Source of the DNA: Bacteroides sp. AN502(2024)
Lineage (GTDB): Bacteria > Bacteroidota > Bacteroidia > Bacteroidales > Bacteroidaceae
Reading direction: 5' to 3'
Length of the DNA: 64,000 nt
Assembly: GCF_041227145.1 (NCBI RefSeq)
Contig: NZ_JBGFSP010000003.1
Coordinates: 310,001 to 374,000, forward strand
Part shown: piece after piece, positions 1 to 9,855 of the stretch
How positions within the stretch are numbered: the stretch's first letter is position 1
How the letters are laid out: the number at the start of each line of letters is the position of its first letter
Program-made: the position numbers and the translations under genes
The notes under the pieces: generated by a model
Databases searched by the model: none
What the model was told of the DNA's origin: nothing
Seen by the model: only the letters and a program-made list of their open reading frames with translations

Positions 1-786
1 ACTTTCTCTCAGAATATTATTGATTACTATGAAGAAAACAAGTTACCTTATGATTATCTGAGTGTAACCGGAAAGCCCTTTAACATCCTTCGCGGATATA
101 TTGCAGAAGGACTCTTCTCCAGTAAAGAAGAAATTAACACAAGTGCTGACCAAAGCGGATTCGGCCGCATTCGTCCGGGAGATATCAAATATCGTGACGT
201 AAACGGAGACGGTATTATCAATGCCGATGACAAAGTACCTTTGTCCTATTCCAACCAACTCCCTCGGGTGATGTATGGATTCGGAGCCGATTTTCATTGG
301 AAAGACTTAACCCTCAGCTTTCTTTTCAAAGGTTCGGCAAAAGTAGACTACTATCGTTCGGGACTCGGTAATGACGCAGGATGGATTCCCTTCTATAACG
401 GAGAACTCGGCAACATTATCAAGCTGGCCAACAATCCTAAGAACAGATGGACGCCCGCATGGTATTCAGGCACTACCGATACGGAAAATCCACATGCGGA
501 ATTTCCACGTCTCTCCTACGGAGGCAATACGAACAACTCCCAGCTTTCATCTTTCTGGAAACGGAACGGTTCTTTCCTGCGCTTTCAAGAACTCAGTCTG
601 AAGTACAACCTGAAGACCTCATGGATAAAAAAGACAGGACTATCTTCTATAGATCTGGAGTTTGTTGCCAACAACCTCTTTACTATCGACAAAGTGAAGT
701 ATTTTGATCCGGAACAGGCATCTGCAAACGGAGCCGCTTATCCGATACCGGCAACTTATACGTTCCAGATTTATCTTAAATTCTAA
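1..786 (+). CDS. SusC/RagA-family TonB-dependent receptor, C-terminal part
   Basis: The reading frame is open from base 1 and ends in TAA at 786, so only the C-terminal 261 residues are present. It contains aromatic, alternating beta-strand stretches and ends in LKF, a terminal pattern usual for outer-membrane barrels. A calcium-loop-like segment (DVNGDGIINADDK) near residue 70 is typical of the end of SusC proteins. SusC forms the outer-membrane pore that imports oligosaccharides or glycopeptides with energy from TonB. The SusD gene follows 18 bases downstream, which supports the call. The substrate cannot be read from this fragment. Confidence 0.93.
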   Translation, partial: TFSQNIIDYYEENKLPYDYLSVTGKPFNILRGYIAEGLFSSKEEINTSADQSGFGRIRPGDIKYRDVNGDGIINADDKVPLSYSNQLPRVMYGFGADFHWKDLTLSFLFKGSAKVDYYRSGLGNDAGWIPFYNGELGNIIKLANNPKNRWTPAWYSGTTDTENPHAEFPRLSYGGNTNNSQLSSFWKRNGSFLRFQELSLKYNLKTSWIKKTGLSSIDLEFVANNLFTIDKVKYFDPEQASANGAAYPIPATYTFQIYLKF

Positions 787-804
787 AAATAATACAGAAC
801 ACTC

Positions 805-2856
805 ATGAAAAAATTATTCAAAATAATATTAGGAGCAACAGTAGGAAGTACACTACTACTCAGTTCCTGCAATTTTCTGGATGTAGACCCATACTTCGAA
901 GCGACTTTCAAAAAAGACTCCATCTTTCACAGCAAGAAAAATGCTGAAGGTTATCTCTGGAACACTCCGAAAGGTTTTCCCGACGCAGGAGCCATCTGGG
1001 GAAATTCCTGGAATCCGGGGGAATCTGCTTCGGACGAAATAACACTTAAATATCAGACAAATGAATTTTGGGGACTGCAATTCTCCGTAGGTACCATCAA
1101 CAGCAGAAATCTGCCTATCCAAAACCAATGGTACAACATGTATGTTATTGTAGCAAGATGTAACAAAATGCTTAAAGAAGTCTACAATGTGCCTGATATG
1201 AACGAAATGGACAAAAGACGCTATATCGGATATGTTCACTTCATGCGTGGGTACGCTTATTATCATCTTTTGATGAACTGGGGACCGTTGATTATCGTGG
1301 GCGATGAAGAACTGAGCACCTCCGAACCTGCCGAATATTATAATCGCGAACGGGCTACCTATGATGAGTCTGTAGATTATATATGCAATGAATTCCGCCT
1401 GGCAACTCGAGGTATCTATTCGGCGGATGAACAAAGCGTCAACTATTATCAACGTCCGACCAAAGGAGCAGCCATGGCACTCATCGCCCGTTTGCGTCTC
1501 TTTCAGGCTTCACCGCTTTTCAATGGCGGAGCTGCAGCCCGTAAATGTTTCGGGACCTGGAAACGTAAAAGCGACGGAGCCTACTATGTCAATCAAGAGT
1601 ACGATCCTATACGCTGGGCCGTTGCAGCAGCTGCCGCCAAACAGCTTACCCAAATGGGATATGAGCTACATACAGTGGAAGCTGATGCCCAGAATCCATA
1701 TCCTTTAGCCTCCAATGTTCCTACTGCGAACTTCCCTGACGGAGCAGGCAATATCGATCCTTATCACTCCTACTCCGATATGTTCACAGGAGAAGGTATC
1801 ATACAGACTAATAAAGAATTCATTTGGGCGATGGAATCCGGTAACGTCACTAATTATACTCAGCACTCATTCCCTGTTAAGTTTGGCGGATGGGGTTCAA
1901 TGTCTGTGCCGCAGAGGGTAATCGATTGCTATCTGATGGCAGATGGGCGGACTATTCATAATTCATCGACAGAATATCCATATGAGCCGGACTTTAGCAA
2001 ACTCACCGGTGTATCCAAAAAACTGGGAACATACCTACTGAGGGAAAACGTACCTATGATGTACGCCAATCGTTCGGCACGTTTCTACGCCTCGATAGGT
2101 TTTCCGGGACGCTATTGGACGATGAGTTCAGCTTCTACCGACGCCTCCTACGTCAATCAGCAATTCTGGTATTCTCACGATGATACCAATGCCGGAATTG
2201 CCGGTGCCGGAAATAACGTAAACGACTACTGTATCAGCGGTTATATTCCCGTCAAATACATTCATCCGGACGACTCATGGGCTAACGGCAAAGGGAATGT
2301 AAAAGGCGCATTCGTCACCAATCCTAAACCGTTCCCTATCATTCGTTATGGTGAAGTGCTACTGGAATATGTAGAAGCATTGAATCGTGTAGAAGGTACA
2401 GTGACCGTAGAAGTATCCGACAATACAGGTACGCTTATTGAGGAAACCGTTAGCCGTGATCCAGCAGAAATGGCTAAATATTTCAACATGATACGTTATC
2501 GAGTCGGCTTGCCGGGAGTAGATATTAACGACATGACAGAAGCTGACAATTTTGAGAAAATCATCCGCAATGAACGTCAGGTAGAGCTCTTTAATGAAGG
2601 ATACCGATACTTCGATACGCGCAGATGGGGAACCTATCTGGACGAAGATGCCAACAGCTCCAACTGGAGAGGACTGGATGTTACAAAAGACCGTACAAAT
2701 GCCAACGGTAATGAAGGATTCTGGAATATCGTGACGATCAATACACAAAACGTGCGAGACCGCATTGCACTGCCTAAAATGGTATTCTTACCGCTCCGCC
2801 ATGATGAATTGCTGAAGGTTCCCAATGCCGACCAAAATTTCGGATGGGACAGATAA
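805..2856 (+). CDS. SusD/RagB-family outer-membrane lipoprotein
   Basis: This 683-residue protein begins with a lipoprotein signal (MKKLFKIILGATVGSTLLLSSC), with Cys22 as the predicted lipidated residue, followed by NFLDVDP, the classic start of mature SusD. The C-terminal part has the family pattern NERQVELFNEGYRYFDTRRW and ends with LRHDELLKVPNADQNFGWDR. SusD proteins sit on the cell surface as a lid over the SusC pore and bind the ligand. It is longer than the common 500-600 residues. It is co-transcribed with SusC (18-base gap) and with the lipoprotein genes that follow. Confidence 0.95.
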   Translation: MKKLFKIILGATVGSTLLLSSCNFLDVDPYFEATFKKDSIFHSKKNAEGYLWNTPKGFPDAGAIWGNSWNPGESASDEITLKYQTNEFWGLQFSVGTINSRNLPIQNQWYNMYVIVARCNKMLKEVYNVPDMNEMDKRRYIGYVHFMRGYAYYHLLMNWGPLIIVGDEELSTSEPAEYYNRERATYDESVDYICNEFRLATRGIYSADEQSVNYYQRPTKGAAMALIARLRLFQASPLFNGGAAARKCFGTWKRKSDGAYYVNQEYDPIRWAVAAAAAKQLTQMGYELHTVEADAQNPYPLASNVPTANFPDGAGNIDPYHSYSDMFTGEGIIQTNKEFIWAMESGNVTNYTQHSFPVKFGGWGSMSVPQRVIDCYLMADGRTIHNSSTEYPYEPDFSKLTGVSKKLGTYLLRENVPMMYANRSARFYASIGFPGRYWTMSSASTDASYVNQQFWYSHDDTNAGIAGAGNNVNDYCISGYIPVKYIHPDDSWANGKGNVKGAFVTNPKPFPIIRYGEVLLEYVEALNRVEGTVTVEVSDNTGTLIEETVSRDPAEMAKYFNMIRYRVGLPGVDINDMTEADNFEKIIRNERQVELFNEGYRYFDTRRWGTYLDEDANSSNWRGLDVTKDRTNANGNEGFWNIVTINTQNVRDRIALPKMVFLPLRHDELLKVPNADQNFGWDR

Positions 2857-2865
2857 TATCAAAAC

Positions 2866-3903
2866 ATGAATAACAGACTGAATATGAAAAAGAAATTTAA
2901 TATAATGTTCTGCGCCCTTATAAGCGCATTGAGTGCTTGCAATGAATACGATTTCAACCAAGAACAATACCGGAACGAAGTAGGCTTACTCAGTAATTCG
3001 AGTCTGATCTACGACCGGCAGGTAGCTAATATAGGACAAGAAAAAGATACGGTCTATCTGGTTGCCACGGTTAGCGGCTCACAAATAAGCCCTAACACAC
3101 ACCATGTAGCTCTTCTGGAATCGGACTCTTTGCTGAAAGCATACAACAAATCCAACTTTGATATAGAAAAAGAAAAATTTGCCAAACTGCTTCCCGATGA
3201 ATGCTATGATTTTCCCAATAAGGAACTGGATATTCAGGCAGGCACTTCCAAAGTAATGTTTCCGATCTATCTGAAAAATCTGGAAAGGATTTCACCGGAT
3301 TCCATTTATTTTCTGGATTACAAGATAGATCCGGACAAAACACCTAATTATAATCCGGATAAAAGTCATGTATTATTGCGTATCTATAAAGAAAACTATT
3401 ATGCAACGACAAAGACTTCTACCTACTACAATTATACAAGCAGTACGATTGTAATTCCTAACCCTAGTGGTAGTCCCGAAGTCCGTAGACCGACAAATGC
3501 CAATCAAGTATTCCCGATCGGTGCCAATTCGGTACGCATGATGGCAGGTGATGAAGATCTTGGCGATTATAAGACAGCAAGAAGCAGAATTGTATCTAAG
3601 AGTATCATTCTGGAAATTGGCGAGCAGCAACCGGAGAATCCTCAGGCCAGAGAACTTACCATCAGAGCGCATGACAGAGTTAATGATGTGGAAGTGGACC
3701 CGGTCGATGTAGTACAACTTACTCCAATCGATGATTACGACAACACATTCCTGTTAAACGCTATCCGTACTCCCGACGGACGTGCCACTTATTACAAAGA
3801 GTTCCGTCTGCATTATAAATATCGCCTGGAATCCACCGCCCCTTACCGGGAAGTGAAAGCCAAACTGCGATATGAATTTAACCCAAGAGTAGATAACTTG
3901 TAA
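2866..3903 (+). CDS. Surface lipoprotein of the SusCD locus (DUF4361/DUF1735-like)
   Basis: The 345-residue product has a lipobox (LISALSAC) and then an N-terminal beta domain, where VGLLSNSSLIYDRQV and KDTVYLVATVSGS resemble the DUF1735-type domain of Bacteroides surface glycan-binding proteins. Translation may really begin at the second Met (2884), which gives a cleaner signal peptide. It lies 10 bases after susD. Proteins in this position are usually surface glycan- or glycoprotein-binding lipoproteins. The family assignment is from memory of sequence style, so the binding role is inferred from context. Confidence 0.7.
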   Translation: MNNRLNMKKKFNIMFCALISALSACNEYDFNQEQYRNEVGLLSNSSLIYDRQVANIGQEKDTVYLVATVSGSQISPNTHHVALLESDSLLKAYNKSNFDIEKEKFAKLLPDECYDFPNKELDIQAGTSKVMFPIYLKNLERISPDSIYFLDYKIDPDKTPNYNPDKSHVLLRIYKENYYATTKTSTYYNYTSSTIVIPNPSGSPEVRRPTNANQVFPIGANSVRMMAGDEDLGDYKTARSRIVSKSIILEIGEQQPENPQARELTIRAHDRVNDVEVDPVDVVQLTPIDDYDNTFLLNAIRTPDGRATYYKEFRLHYKYRLESTAPYREVKAKLRYEFNPRVDNL

Positions 3904-3912
3904 TCAAATCAA

Positions 3913-5757
3913 ATGAGTATGAAAAAAAATATATTAATCATCGGGCTCGCAAGCATATTCGGAATTGCTTCCGGACTTATCTCTTGTTCGCCCGATTACG
4001 AAACCGAGTTTAAAGTAGAAACGCTGGTAGTTCCTGATAAAAGTCAGGCACCTATCACTTTCCCACTTCTGGGAGGAGAACATGAAATTGAAGTGCAGAC
4101 CAATGTACCACTCAACAGGTGGAATACCCGGTCCAATGCAGAATGGTGCAAGGTAGTACAACACGAGGGCAAAGTAGTCGTATCTGCCAGTGCAAACAAT
4201 ATATACAAACAACGCCGGGCGGAAATCACTGTAGCCTATGGCCATCAAAGCTATTCCATCACTGTCTCGCAGTTTGGTAAAGAACCGGCCATCCTGATAG
4301 GTGACAAGCTACAACAGGAAGGATATGTAAAAATAATAGATGCAGAAAGAGAAACATTGACAATTCCTGTAGCGACCAACCTGAATCTGGATAATATCAT
4401 TATACCAGACACTTGCAACTGGATACGTCTGGCAGAGCAACCTGCCACATTTGATGCAAAGACGCGTGCAGCGGAAGACGTAAACAAACAGGAACTGAAA
4501 TTTACGCTGGATAAAAGCACCGAGACTGACGTACGTTATTGTACGATTATCCTCCAGTCTTCCCAGAATTACAGCTATACAGCTTCTTTCCTGATAAAAC
4601 AACAACCCAGAGGTTATATAGTCGAAATCGATAAAGACAAGAAGATCTATGAAGTGAAAGCAATGGGAGAAACAATCACTATTCCTTTCAAAGTAAATTC
4701 TCCTGCCGGTGAAGTGTCATATACCTATGAAGTCGAAGAATCCGCCCAATCCTGGATCACTCCAGTATCATTACCCGCTTCAAGAGCACTGCGTGATGTC
4801 TCCGAAAGCTTTATCATTAAAGCCAACACTGAAGTTGAGAATCAACCTCGTGAAGGAAAGATAACCTTCAAGAGTACCAATAGCACCGACAAAGTACCAA
4901 GTCAGTTCGTAGTCACAGTAAAACAGGCCGGATTTATCGCGACCCCTCCTTTAAATGTGATCAATGCTGCTGCTACTCCGGGAACCGGAAGTATTCAGCT
5001 GCAATGGGCGATACCTGAAGATGTAGACTTCAACAAGATAAAGATTACCTATTACGATAAAGTCACGAAAGAAAATAAAGAGATCTTGATAAATGACTAT
5101 AAGACAACATCCTATATCATAGATGATACTTACCAATGTGCAGGTGAATACTCATTTACTATCAACACCTATGGTCCGACTGGTATGGAGACAGATAGTC
5201 CGGTAACAATAACAGGCATTTCCAGCGAAGCTTCCGAAATGGAACGTGTTACTCTTACTATCGATATGCTTTCCGACAATGCTAATCATGTCGGAGACGG
5301 AGGCGGTTTACCGGCATTGATTGACGGCAAAGTCAGTACTTATTATCATACCAAGTGGAATGCTCCTGTTACAACAGAAGCACATTATGTCCAGATCAAA
5401 CTGAACAAACCATTAAAAGACCTTTGTTTTGAATATGATGCACGTCAGAGCGGAGTAAATAATGGAGGTGACGTAAAAACCGCAACGATATATGGAAGCA
5501 TGAACGGTGAGTTCTTTGAAAGTATGGGTAATGAAGAATTCAATCTGCCGACAACAAACGGTGGCCATGCCACAGCTAAAAACAATGTGAGTGGAAAGCA
5601 AGCTTACAACTATATCCGATTTACTCCTACGGCTCGACGTGACAAAGATCCATTGAATTATACTGTTGCAGGCAGCGCATGGTGGAATATGTCTGAAATC
5701 CACCTTTACAGAATAAGGTATGATGAAGCCTGGGCAAGAAAACAACTAGGCATTTAA
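3913..5757 (+). CDS. BACON / F5/8 type C surface lipoprotein
   Basis: This 614-residue protein has a lipobox (GLISC, about residue 25) and several BACON-type repeats. Each carries a W(I/C)-containing core and a T.SQ.G or K.QP.G ending, at roughly residues 45-125, 130-230 and 235-345. A fibronectin type III-like segment (residues about 345-435, SIQLQWAIPED) and a C-terminal discoidin (F5/8 type C) domain (about 450-605) follow. BACON and F5/8C domains are carbohydrate- or mucin-associated in Bacteroidetes. The most likely role is surface binding of glycoprotein substrate for the SusCD pair and the M60 peptidase downstream. No catalytic motif is visible. Confidence 0.8.
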   Translation: MSMKKNILIIGLASIFGIASGLISCSPDYETEFKVETLVVPDKSQAPITFPLLGGEHEIEVQTNVPLNRWNTRSNAEWCKVVQHEGKVVVSASANNIYKQRRAEITVAYGHQSYSITVSQFGKEPAILIGDKLQQEGYVKIIDAERETLTIPVATNLNLDNIIIPDTCNWIRLAEQPATFDAKTRAAEDVNKQELKFTLDKSTETDVRYCTIILQSSQNYSYTASFLIKQQPRGYIVEIDKDKKIYEVKAMGETITIPFKVNSPAGEVSYTYEVEESAQSWITPVSLPASRALRDVSESFIIKANTEVENQPREGKITFKSTNSTDKVPSQFVVTVKQAGFIATPPLNVINAAATPGTGSIQLQWAIPEDVDFNKIKITYYDKVTKENKEILINDYKTTSYIIDDTYQCAGEYSFTINTYGPTGMETDSPVTITGISSEASEMERVTLTIDMLSDNANHVGDGGGLPALIDGKVSTYYHTKWNAPVTTEAHYVQIKLNKPLKDLCFEYDARQSGVNNGGDVKTATIYGSMNGEFFESMGNEEFNLPTTNGGHATAKNNVSGKQAYNYIRFTPTARRDKDPLNYTVAGSAWWNMSEIHLYRIRYDEAWARKQLGI

Positions 5758-5765
5758 GTAAAACA

Positions 5766-5831
5766 AAGACTGACGAAGAGCCAACAAGAGCAAATTAGGC
5801 ACATTTTCTTATCAAGCTCTTTGCCAGTCTT
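5766..5831 (+). terminator. Inverted repeat, possible attenuator/terminator
   Basis: AAGACTG (5766-5772) and AAGAGC (5776-5781) pair with GCTCTT (5816-5821) and CAGTCTT (5825-5831) around a long AT-rich loop. The structure fills the 110-base gap between the SusCD-lipoprotein genes and the last two genes of the locus, so it may lower read-through. There is only a weak U-rich tail, so full termination is uncertain. Confidence 0.4.
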
Positions 5832-5867
5832 ACTCTTTATCAGATTGGATTATAAAGAATTATAAAT

Positions 5868-6566
5868 ATGAGACCCAAGAAATTAAGCCTTTTATTAACT
5901 ATCTTGCCAATGATTATTACAGCCGCAGGTTGTCATACCCGGCAAGAGTCTGAAGTAAACATCACTCCTCATCGTATCAATCTTCAGGCAGACAGCCTCT
6001 ACCAGCAAGCAATAGCCTTGATGGAATCTTCCTATGATGTGGACTCCGCTCAAAAATGCATCCGTTTTTTGGATAGTGCGCTAGTCATTGATAGTTTAAA
6101 TCCTGACTATTACGGTGTGAAAGCCAAACTTTTATCTGAAATGGGAGAACTAGACTCCGCCCTATACATACAAACACTTGCTGTGGAGAAAAAAGCGATT
6201 ACCGGTGAGTATCTGTTCCAACTGGGACTACTTCAAGCTGCCAAAGATATGCACACTGAAGCACACGAAAGTTTTGGAAAAAGCAAGTTACTCCTTCAAG
6301 CAGTATTAAAACAATATCCTGACAGCTTGGGAGCTTTTATTCTGGCAGAAGCCGCCAATTCTCTCTACCAAGATAAAGATTCACTTTTCATGAGAAATAT
6401 AGATGAAATTCGTAGACGCTTTCCCGAAAGGTTGCTGGAAATTGAGATAATCCGAAGGGTGAAACCGCATTCGTTAGTGAAGCAAATCAAAAAGATTCAT
6501 ATTGAGAACAAATATAATATTGACTTCGATTTAGACAGTCTGGTTAACGAAACGGGAAAACAATGA
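5868..6566 (+). CDS. TPR-like lipoprotein
   Basis: The 232-residue protein starts with a signal peptide and lipobox (MIITAAGC, Cys about residue 22). The rest is alpha-helical, with repeats of TPR character such as LDSALVIDSLNPDYYGVKAKLLSEMGELDSA and a second unit of similar length. TPR lipoproteins usually act as scaffolds for protein-protein contacts in the periplasm or at the surface. It overlaps the start of the M60 gene by 4 bases (ATGA), so the two are translationally coupled and probably work together. The exact function is not recognised. Confidence 0.7.
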   Translation: MRPKKLSLLLTILPMIITAAGCHTRQESEVNITPHRINLQADSLYQQAIALMESSYDVDSAQKCIRFLDSALVIDSLNPDYYGVKAKLLSEMGELDSALYIQTLAVEKKAITGEYLFQLGLLQAAKDMHTEAHESFGKSKLLLQAVLKQYPDSLGAFILAEAANSLYQDKDSLFMRNIDEIRRRFPERLLEIEIIRRVKPHSLVKQIKKIHIENKYNIDFDLDSLVNETGKQ

Positions 6567-9500
6567 AAAATAAAAATATAAATACTATGTTACTGGATAA
6601 AATGAAACACATACGATGTATTTCTCTTATTTTGCTGGTGGGAGTCACTGCTCTATATGCCTGCAAGAGTGATGACAAGGAGTTGCAGGGAGAACCAGTG
6701 CTGCAAGTACAAAAATCCATTGGATTCAAGAATGGAGGTGGGAAAGTGACAGTACCTGTCAAATCGAATCGGGAGTGGAATGCATTGGTAACCGAAGGAA
6801 AAGAATGGCTGACGGCAAAGAAGGCATCGGACACAGAACTGACGATTTCGGCAATCTCCAGTCCGGAAAAAGGAGTCAGAGAAGGAAATATTACTATCAC
6901 CAATAATGCATTGACTGCTAAACTCAGAGTTGTGCAGACAGGCGGCGACCTAATCATTAAAGTGGCTGAAGAGAACCGTGTCATTCAGGTGGCGGGAACA
7001 GGAAACAATCATATACAAATTAATTTGCTTTCCAATACAGATTATGAAGTAGTTATTCCGGAGGAAGCCAAAGACTGGATTACCGAGAAAGAAGTACCTG
7101 ATACAAGAGCCGATCTGGTATCCAGTACACGAATATTCTCCATTGCTTCCAATCCTCTGAGTGCAGAAAGGAATACCACGATCAAGTTTGTATCCAAAGA
7201 AAATACCAACATTTATAACCAGTCGAAAATCAAACAACAAAAGAAGTCGAGTGATATTACGGGGGTGAATCCGGAGAAGGATGTAAAGCTGAAAGTTACC
7301 GGCGGATACGACACCGACCATCAGCCGGGGCAGGATATATCAAAGTCTTATGACGGTCAGTTCGGCGGAATCTGTTATCATTCCACGTGGAGTCAACCAG
7401 CTAAATTCCCCGTTACTCTTGAATATCAATTCGATCAGAATCAGCTTACACTGGACTATATCCTGTATCACACCCGAAATGGTAACGGCAATTTTGGAGT
7501 ATTCGAACTTTACATCAAGCCCCAAGGAAGTGCAGATTTTGTTCATATACAAGATTATGATTTTAAAGGAGCAGGAGGAAGTCACAGGATAGTGCTGAAA
7601 GATCCGGTTGTACCTGCGGCTGTTCAATTCAAAGTTAAAAGCGGATTAAATGATTTCGTCAGTTGTAACGAGATGGAATTTTTCCATGCTACGGAAAATC
7701 CGTTTGACGAACAACTGGCAACTGTATTCACCGACCGTTCATGCTGTGAACTCCTCCCGAACGTTTCCGACGAAGCTATTAACCAGCTTCCAGCATTCTT
7801 TAATGTGCTGGCAAAGTCTTTGCAGAGCAACACTTATCCCGAAGCGGAAAAGAGATTCAGGATACAGTCTTATCAGGCATACAGCATGCCCGAATATTGG
7901 GGAGATAAATTGAGAACCAATTACTACTCGCCTCTCTGCAACCCTACCGGTATCATAACGAATGTGGGGGAAGAGATGATTGTGTTAGTGGACGGCATAC
8001 CGAAAGGTGAATCCGTTTCACTAAGGTGTTGTTCGGATCTGGGACCCTACGGTGAGGAACGATTCCTGAAAAACGGAATCAACAAGTTTTCTTTCTCACG
8101 TGCGGGGAATCTATTTGTCATCTATCAGAAACTTGATCCCCGTGGCATGCCGGCTGTGAAAATACATTTTCCTCCCCAATATGTGGAGACAACGGAACAT
8201 GCGCGTGTAGGCTTCAATGTATGGGATCTGACTGTGGATAAAACCGATGATCTGTTCCGTGAATATATCCGGAAGGCAAAATCCATCACTCTGGACGGAT
8301 CTGATAAATGTGTATTTGTACTGAAAGGCAGGAAGATTCTGTTTACAGCATTGAAAGATTTGCTGCAAAATCAGGACAACTTCAAACAATATGGGGTAGT
8401 AAGGGGAATAGAACGATGGGATAACCTGATGGATTGGGAGCAGGAACTGGCTGCCATCGATACCTATTCGAATACGGGAGAATTCAATTCACTGATGCAT
8501 GTCACGACTTTCACCGACGGACTTTATGCAACCAATTATTACATTAACATGGCAGCTGGTGATGTAAGTAGAAAAGACGGATGGGGGTTCAAAAACAACT
8601 TCGATCCGCGCGATATGGACAAGAATCAGGACAATGAATGGGGACCAGGACATGAACTCGGACATATGCATCAGGGAGCCATCAACTGGCCCAGCACTAC
8701 GGAATCGAGCAATAATCTCTTTTCTAATTATGTGGTATACAAGATAAACCAGTGGGGATCACGTGGTAGTTCCGTCGGGACATTAGCTGCTTACCGATAT
8801 GCACCTCCGACCCCTTGGAGCAGATTCATGCATCCGCGTGATCTGAACACGTTGGCATTTACCCCTCAGGACATGACATCTGATGATGCCAACAAATACG
8901 GATTATATCAAGGAGAAGCCTCCGAGATGCATATGCGCCTCAACCAGCAATTGTGGACATATTTCGAACGTATCGGCAAGAAACCGAATACCATTCGTAA
9001 GATATTCGAGCAAGGACGTACCCCTGAATTTTGGTTACCTTTCAATGACCCGGGAGCAGCACAACTGATGTATGCACGCAATGTAGCAAAAGCCGCGAAC
9101 ATGGATATGACCGAATTTTTCGATGCCTGGGGGTTCTTTATTCCGGTCAGTTTCAAGTTGTATGCTTACGGAAGCTTTTCATATATCGTGACACAGGATA
9201 TGATTAATCAGACGCTGGCTTATATGAAAACATTCCCTACTAAATGTCCGCCTATTGAATACATTGAAGATCGAAGATATCAGGTAGGAGCCAAAGGCAA
9301 CCAAAAGGGTATATCCGAAAATGGAGGAGATGTAGGGTACTTCGAAACATTTCAGAACAATGTAAAAATCACCAAGACTGTAAGTTATACCGTTGCCGGA
9401 AGAACATACACTGTAACTAATGGCGAACAGGCGGTTGCTTTCGAATTAATCAAGGGTGGCAAAAAAGTATGGTTTGCCAATCGATTTGTATTTACCGTAC

Positions 9501-9577
9501 CTGCCGAAGCAGACATTGAAGGAGCAGAACTGTACGCTGTTCAGGCTGACGGGCAACGTATTAAGGCTAAGAAATAA
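6563..9577 (+). CDS. BACON-F5/8C-M60 (enhancin-like) metallopeptidase, exported
   Basis: The frame encodes 1004 residues, and the real start may be the Met at 6602, which opens a clean lipoprotein signal (LLVGVTALYAC). Domains in order are two BACON-like units (about 45-125 and 125-220), an F5/8C or CBM32-like domain (about 235-370) and an M60 catalytic region (about 380-900). The zinc motif HELGH is at residues 697-701 and the third ligand Glu is 13 residues on at 714, giving the M60 pattern HExxH-x(12)-E. M60 peptidases of gut bacteria cut O-glycosylated mucin proteins. In this locus it would release glycopeptides for the SusCD system. Confidence 0.9.
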   Translation: MKNKNINTMLLDKMKHIRCISLILLVGVTALYACKSDDKELQGEPVLQVQKSIGFKNGGGKVTVPVKSNREWNALVTEGKEWLTAKKASDTELTISAISSPEKGVREGNITITNNALTAKLRVVQTGGDLIIKVAEENRVIQVAGTGNNHIQINLLSNTDYEVVIPEEAKDWITEKEVPDTRADLVSSTRIFSIASNPLSAERNTTIKFVSKENTNIYNQSKIKQQKKSSDITGVNPEKDVKLKVTGGYDTDHQPGQDISKSYDGQFGGICYHSTWSQPAKFPVTLEYQFDQNQLTLDYILYHTRNGNGNFGVFELYIKPQGSADFVHIQDYDFKGAGGSHRIVLKDPVVPAAVQFKVKSGLNDFVSCNEMEFFHATENPFDEQLATVFTDRSCCELLPNVSDEAINQLPAFFNVLAKSLQSNTYPEAEKRFRIQSYQAYSMPEYWGDKLRTNYYSPLCNPTGIITNVGEEMIVLVDGIPKGESVSLRCCSDLGPYGEERFLKNGINKFSFSRAGNLFVIYQKLDPRGMPAVKIHFPPQYVETTEHARVGFNVWDLTVDKTDDLFREYIRKAKSITLDGSDKCVFVLKGRKILFTALKDLLQNQDNFKQYGVVRGIERWDNLMDWEQELAAIDTYSNTGEFNSLMHVTTFTDGLYATNYYINMAAGDVSRKDGWGFKNNFDPRDMDKNQDNEWGPGHELGHMHQGAINWPSTTESSNNLFSNYVVYKINQWGSRGSSVGTLAAYRYAPPTPWSRFMHPRDLNTLAFTPQDMTSDDANKYGLYQGEASEMHMRLNQQLWTYFERIGKKPNTIRKIFEQGRTPEFWLPFNDPGAAQLMYARNVAKAANMDMTEFFDAWGFFIPVSFKLYAYGSFSYIVTQDMINQTLAYMKTFPTKCPPIEYIEDRRYQVGAKGNQKGISENGGDVGYFETFQNNVKITKTVSYTVAGRTYTVTNGEQAVAFELIKGGKKVWFANRFVFTVPAEADIEGAELYAVQADGQRIKAKK

Positions 9578-9634
9578 GGCACTATTTACACAATAGTTAG
9601 GAGCATAAATAAACTTTGTTCTCTTCCAAGCTCA

Positions 9635-9653
9635 TTGGTCGGGGATCGACCAA
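9635..9653. repeat. Short perfect inverted repeat TTGGTCG/CGACCAA
   Basis: The seven-base arms at 9635-9641 and 9647-9653 flank a five-base loop in the gap after the M60 gene. There is no U-tract, so it could be an operator or a weak RNA hairpin rather than a terminator. Nothing else recognisable lies between 9578 and 9770. Confidence 0.35.
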
Positions 9654-9774
9654 CACTAATGTTTACGAGCCCCAAAGTAAGTATTTATGAATAGACAACT
9701 ATAAAATAGAAGCTATCAAACAGGCCTTAAATTCATAAAATTTGGCACTATAAAATATTTTGTGTAAATGGGAA

Positions 9775-9816
9775 ATGAGGCTGTGTCGTAATTAAGGTTT
9801 TACGGCATAGCCTCAT
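9775..9816. terminator. 17-bp stem-loop with T-rich tail after the M60 locus
   Basis: The arms 9775-9791 (ATGAGGCTGTGTCGTAA) and 9800-9816 pair over 17 positions with two G-T wobbles and an 8-base loop. The sequence TGCTTTT follows, as in an intrinsic terminator for rightward transcription. The arm sequence also resembles IS or MITE ends, and the adjacent ABC gene is truncated just here, so a mobile-element scar is an alternative. Confidence 0.5.
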
Positions 9817-9855
9817 TGCTTTTATAAGAATACCCCAGAAGGTAGGCACCTAAAG

